Source: Brevundimonas sp. EYE_349 | Lineage (GTDB): Bacteria; Pseudomonadota; Alphaproteobacteria; Caulobacterales; Caulobacteraceae | Direction of reading: 5' to 3' | Length of the DNA: 64,000 bases | Assembly (NCBI RefSeq): GCF_023147505.1 | Contig: NZ_JAHXPB010000002.1 | Location: forward strand, 1 to 64,000 | Part shown: positions 61,657 through 64,000 of the stretch, one piece after another | Numbering within the stretch: position 1 is the first letter of the stretch | Layout: each line of letters opens with the position of its first letter | Notes under the pieces: generated by a model | Database searches by the model: none | What the model was told of the DNA's origin: nothing | The model's input: only the letters and a program-made list of their open reading frames with translations | Program-made: the position numbers and the translations under genes

Positions 61657-63246
61657 CTATGCGCCTCCATAGATGGCGCGAAGCTGCGTCTTGTCGATCT
61701 TTCCGGTCGCGGCCAGGGGCATGGTGTCGACCCGCACGATCCGGTCGGGAATCCACCAATCGGCGACCCGGCCCTTCAGACTGGCCGTCAGCGCGTGGTC
61801 GTCCAGCGCCTCGCCCTGCGCCGGTTCGATCACCATCAGGGGCCGTTCGCCCCATTTGCCATCCACCCGGCCGATCACCGCCACCAGACCCACCGCCGGC
61901 AGAGCGCCGACGATGTCCTCGATCTCGACCGGATTGATCCATTCCCCGCCCGACTTGATCAGGTCCTTGGACCGCCCCGCCAGGGTCAGATTGCCCGCGT
62001 CGTCCAGACTGGCCAGATCGCCGGTGTCGAACCAGCCCTGGGCGTCCACCGCATCGACGGCCGCCCCGAAGTAGCGGCGCGTGACGCTGTCGCCCCGCAC
62101 CTTCAGCCGTCCGACCGTGTTGCGCTGGTCCGCCAGCGGCGCGCCATCCTCGTCGGTCAACAGCAGGTCCAGCCCCATCGCCGGCCGCCCCGATCCATGC
62201 GGCCCGCCGATATCGGCTGTCGGCGGCGAGATGGCGCCCAGCGGCGAAAGCTCGGTCATGCCCCAACTGGTCTGAACCACCACGCCCAGCCGGCTCTCCA
62301 TCCGCCGCAGCAGAGCGTCGGGACAACTGGACCCGCCGATGATGATCCTTTGCAGACTTGGGGTCTCGCCCCCGACCGCATCCAGATGATCGAGCAGACC
62401 CAGCCACACCGTCGGCACCCCGACCGCAACGGTCGCTTCGTGCTGCTGGATCAGCCGCGCCAAGGACGCCCCATCCGTCGCCCGCCCAGGCAGGATCAGC
62501 CCCGCGCCCACCGCCGGTGCGGCGAACGGCAGGCCCCAGGCGTTGGCGTGAAACATCGGCACGGCCACCAGCACCCGGTCGCGCGCCGTCAGCGCCATGG
62601 CGTCCGCCTGAAGCGCGCGCAGGGTGTGCAGATAGTTGGAGCGGTGGGTATAGCCGACGCCCTTGGGCGCCCCCGTCGTTCCCGAGGTGAAACACAGACC
62701 CGCCAGCGTGCGCTCGTCGAACGCCCCCCACGCGACCGCCCGGCCGCGCTCCGCCAACAGGGTCTCCAGCGCATCGACGGGCAGGCCGCCTTCACCATCG
62801 TCCGTATCGCCATCCAGCAGGATCAGCCGTTCCAGCGAGGGGCACGCCGCCGCCAGATCCCGAGCCAGGTCGGACAGGCCGGCGCCGACCGCCAGCACCC
62901 GGTCGCCGACCTCGGTGATCATGGTCGTCAGATGCGCGACCGTCAGGCGCGGATTGAGGGTGTGGCACGTCAGGCCGACGCCCATGGCCCCGTACCAGAC
63001 CTCCAGATGATGCTGTGTGTTCCAGGCCAGGGTCGCGATCCGGTCGCCTGGCCTCAGCCCCAGGTCCAGCAGCGCGCCCGACAGACGGTTGGCGCGCCGA
63101 CGCAGGTCGGCATAGCCGAGCACGGCGTCCCCCGCCCCGCCCGCCGTCACGACCGTCTTGCGCCCATGCCATTTCGCGCCGTGATCCAGAAAACGATCCA
63201 CGGTCAGGGCGTAGTCTTGCATGGGATCGAAGGCGGCAGGCGGCAT
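61657..63246 (-). CDS. Fatty-acid-type acyl-CoA ligase (AMP-binding enzyme)
   Basis: A 529-residue adenylate-forming enzyme with the P-loop-like motif FTSGTTGAPKG (187-197), the adenylation motif STSWGMTE-like segment (QTSWGMTELSP), GWFDTGDLA and the C-terminal catalytic Lys region (GKIDKTQLR). It converts a free carboxylic acid, ATP and CoA to acyl-CoA. In this operon it probably activates the acid released by the esterases. Chain length or type of acid cannot be told. Confidence 0.93.
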   Translation of the reverse strand: MPPAAFDPMQDYALTVDRFLDHGAKWHGRKTVVTAGGAGDAVLGYADLRRRANRLSGALLDLGLRPGDRIATLAWNTQHHLEVWYGAMGVGLTCHTLNPRLTVAHLTTMITEVGDRVLAVGAGLSDLARDLAAACPSLERLILLDGDTDDGEGGLPVDALETLLAERGRAVAWGAFDERTLAGLCFTSGTTGAPKGVGYTHRSNYLHTLRALQADAMALTARDRVLVAVPMFHANAWGLPFAAPAVGAGLILPGRATDGASLARLIQQHEATVAVGVPTVWLGLLDHLDAVGGETPSLQRIIIGGSSCPDALLRRMESRLGVVVQTSWGMTELSPLGAISPPTADIGGPHGSGRPAMGLDLLLTDEDGAPLADQRNTVGRLKVRGDSVTRRYFGAAVDAVDAQGWFDTGDLASLDDAGNLTLAGRSKDLIKSGGEWINPVEIEDIVGALPAVGLVAVIGRVDGKWGERPLMVIEPAQGEALDDHALTASLKGRVADWWIPDRIVRVDTMPLAATGKIDKTQLRAIYGGA

Positions 63247-63318
63247 ACGCGAAGGGGTTCCGTGAGATCAGCCAGGGCGGCGGGACGACGACGTGCGCCG
63301 CCCGCCTTGGCGCAGGGA

Positions 63319-64000
63319 TCAGAAGGTGCGGGTCAGATTGACGCCGTACTGTCGGGGCGGCCCGGCGTAGCGAAGCCCGGAGTTGATGGCGGCGATATAG
63401 GTCTCGTCCGTGGCGTTCAGCGCATAGGCCGTCCAGGTCCACTGGCCCGTGTTCAGCCGGACCGAGGCGTTCACGATATCACGCGCACCCAGCCGGTCGC
63501 CCAGCGCCGCATTGTTGAAGATGGTGGTCCAGCTTTCGCCGATATGGGCGTAGTCCACTCGCGGCGTCAGCGTCATGTTCGCCCCTATCGGGAAGGCGTA
63601 TTCGATCCCGGCGTTGAAGGTGAACTCCGGCGCATAGCTCTTGGTGTTGCCCGCGATGTTGACGCAGTTGGCGCTGGCCGGTCCCGTGGACGGATCGCAG
63701 AGGCCCGTCCGTCCCAGACGCGGATCGGCGCCGAAGAAGTCGCCCATTTCAGAGTTGGACACCGACCCGGCGATGTCGAACGACAGCGGCCCGAACCGGC
63801 CTTGGGCCGAGGCTTCCAGACCCATGATCTTGGTGTCGCCCTGGACGTTCTGGATGCGGCTGATCTGGGGATACTGCGGGTCGCCTATGTTGACCTGGTA
63901 ATCCTGATAGACGGTGTAATAGGCGCCGATCTGGGTGCGCAGTCGGCCGTCCAGCAAGGTCGACTTCCACCCCAGCTCGTAGTCGATCAGGTCTTCGGCG
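63319..64000 (-). CDS. TonB-dependent receptor, C-terminal part (truncated by the window)
   Basis: The last 226 or so residues of a receptor barrel on the minus strand; the frame stays open to the right edge, so the N-terminus lies outside. Strand patterns (YELGWKSTLLDGRLRTQIGAYYTVY, PEFTFNAGIEYAF) and the closing GVNLTRTF are typical of TonB receptors. It ends 72 bp before the acyl-CoA ligase gene and is probably the import step of that operon. Confidence 0.9.
   Translation of the reverse strand, partial: AEDLIDYELGWKSTLLDGRLRTQIGAYYTVYQDYQVNIGDPQYPQISRIQNVQGDTKIMGLEASAQGRFGPLSFDIAGSVSNSEMGDFFGADPRLGRTGLCDPSTGPASANCVNIAGNTKSYAPEFTFNAGIEYAFPIGANMTLTPRVDYAHIGESWTTIFNNAALGDRLGARDIVNASVRLNTGQWTWTAYALNATDETYIAAINSGLRYAGPPRQYGVNLTRTF

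Overview
The window is GC-rich, densely coded DNA from an alphaproteobacterium, most likely a member of the Caulobacterales close to Brevundimonas or Caulobacter. The lineage call rests on a holdfast-anchor operon (hfaA-hfaB-hfaD), a TipF-like degenerate EAL protein, many TonB-dependent receptors, and the gene content around ileS, ribF and phoH. No tRNA, rRNA, CRISPR array, phage or transposase was recognised. About 44 protein genes are annotated, nearly all complete; one receptor runs off the right edge.

Layout. 1-7,200: a CBS-pair protein and a rhomboid protease on the minus strand, then the overlapping hfaABD operon and a two-domain M16 zinc protease on the plus strand. 7,300-21,800: housekeeping and envelope genes. 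These are a secreted Gly/Asn-rich protein, ileS, the TipF-like protein, an SDR with a lipid A type acyltransferase, a minus-strand run (antiporter, DUF2093, M23 peptidase, response regulator), then HAD hydrolase, MaoC, ribF, gamma carbonic anhydrase and phoH. An unexplained leader with a strong terminator hairpin sits 18 bp before the phoH start. 22,000-28,600: part of an exopolysaccharide locus (UDP-glucose dehydrogenase, UDP-sugar epimerase, outer-membrane barrel, Wzc-like tyrosine autokinase, secreted unknown). 28,600-34,000: a subtilisin-type autotransporter and a hybrid histidine kinase, both on the minus strand.

34,400-56,500 is the accessory, nutrient-uptake half. A galactan-type utilisation locus (GH2, TonB receptor, GH53 endo-galactanase) is followed by an unusual fusion of a Ca2+-dependent phosphoinositide phospholipase C with a class A acid phosphatase. 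Next come a second TonB receptor and a FecI-FecR-FecA-type signalling set (ECF sigma, anti-sigma, STN-domain receptor). A FecBCDE-type ABC importer is then divergent from a siderophore-type TonB receptor, and the 104-bp gap between them holds a near-perfect Zur-like palindrome. 56,500-64,000 is a minus-strand operon of carboxylesterase, MFS transporter, serine hydrolase, TetR regulator and acyl-CoA ligase, headed by a truncated TonB receptor. It looks like import, ester hydrolysis and CoA activation of an unknown ester.

Most notable: the phospholipase-phosphatase fusion next to two TonB receptors and a FecIR pair; the Zur-like operator shared by an iron-type ABC importer and its receptor; the terminator or small-RNA candidate before phoH; an apparent ATC start codon on the GH53 gene; the overprinted hfaB/hfaD overlap; and two long imperfect palindromic repeats. 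All functional calls were made by reading motifs, without database searches.
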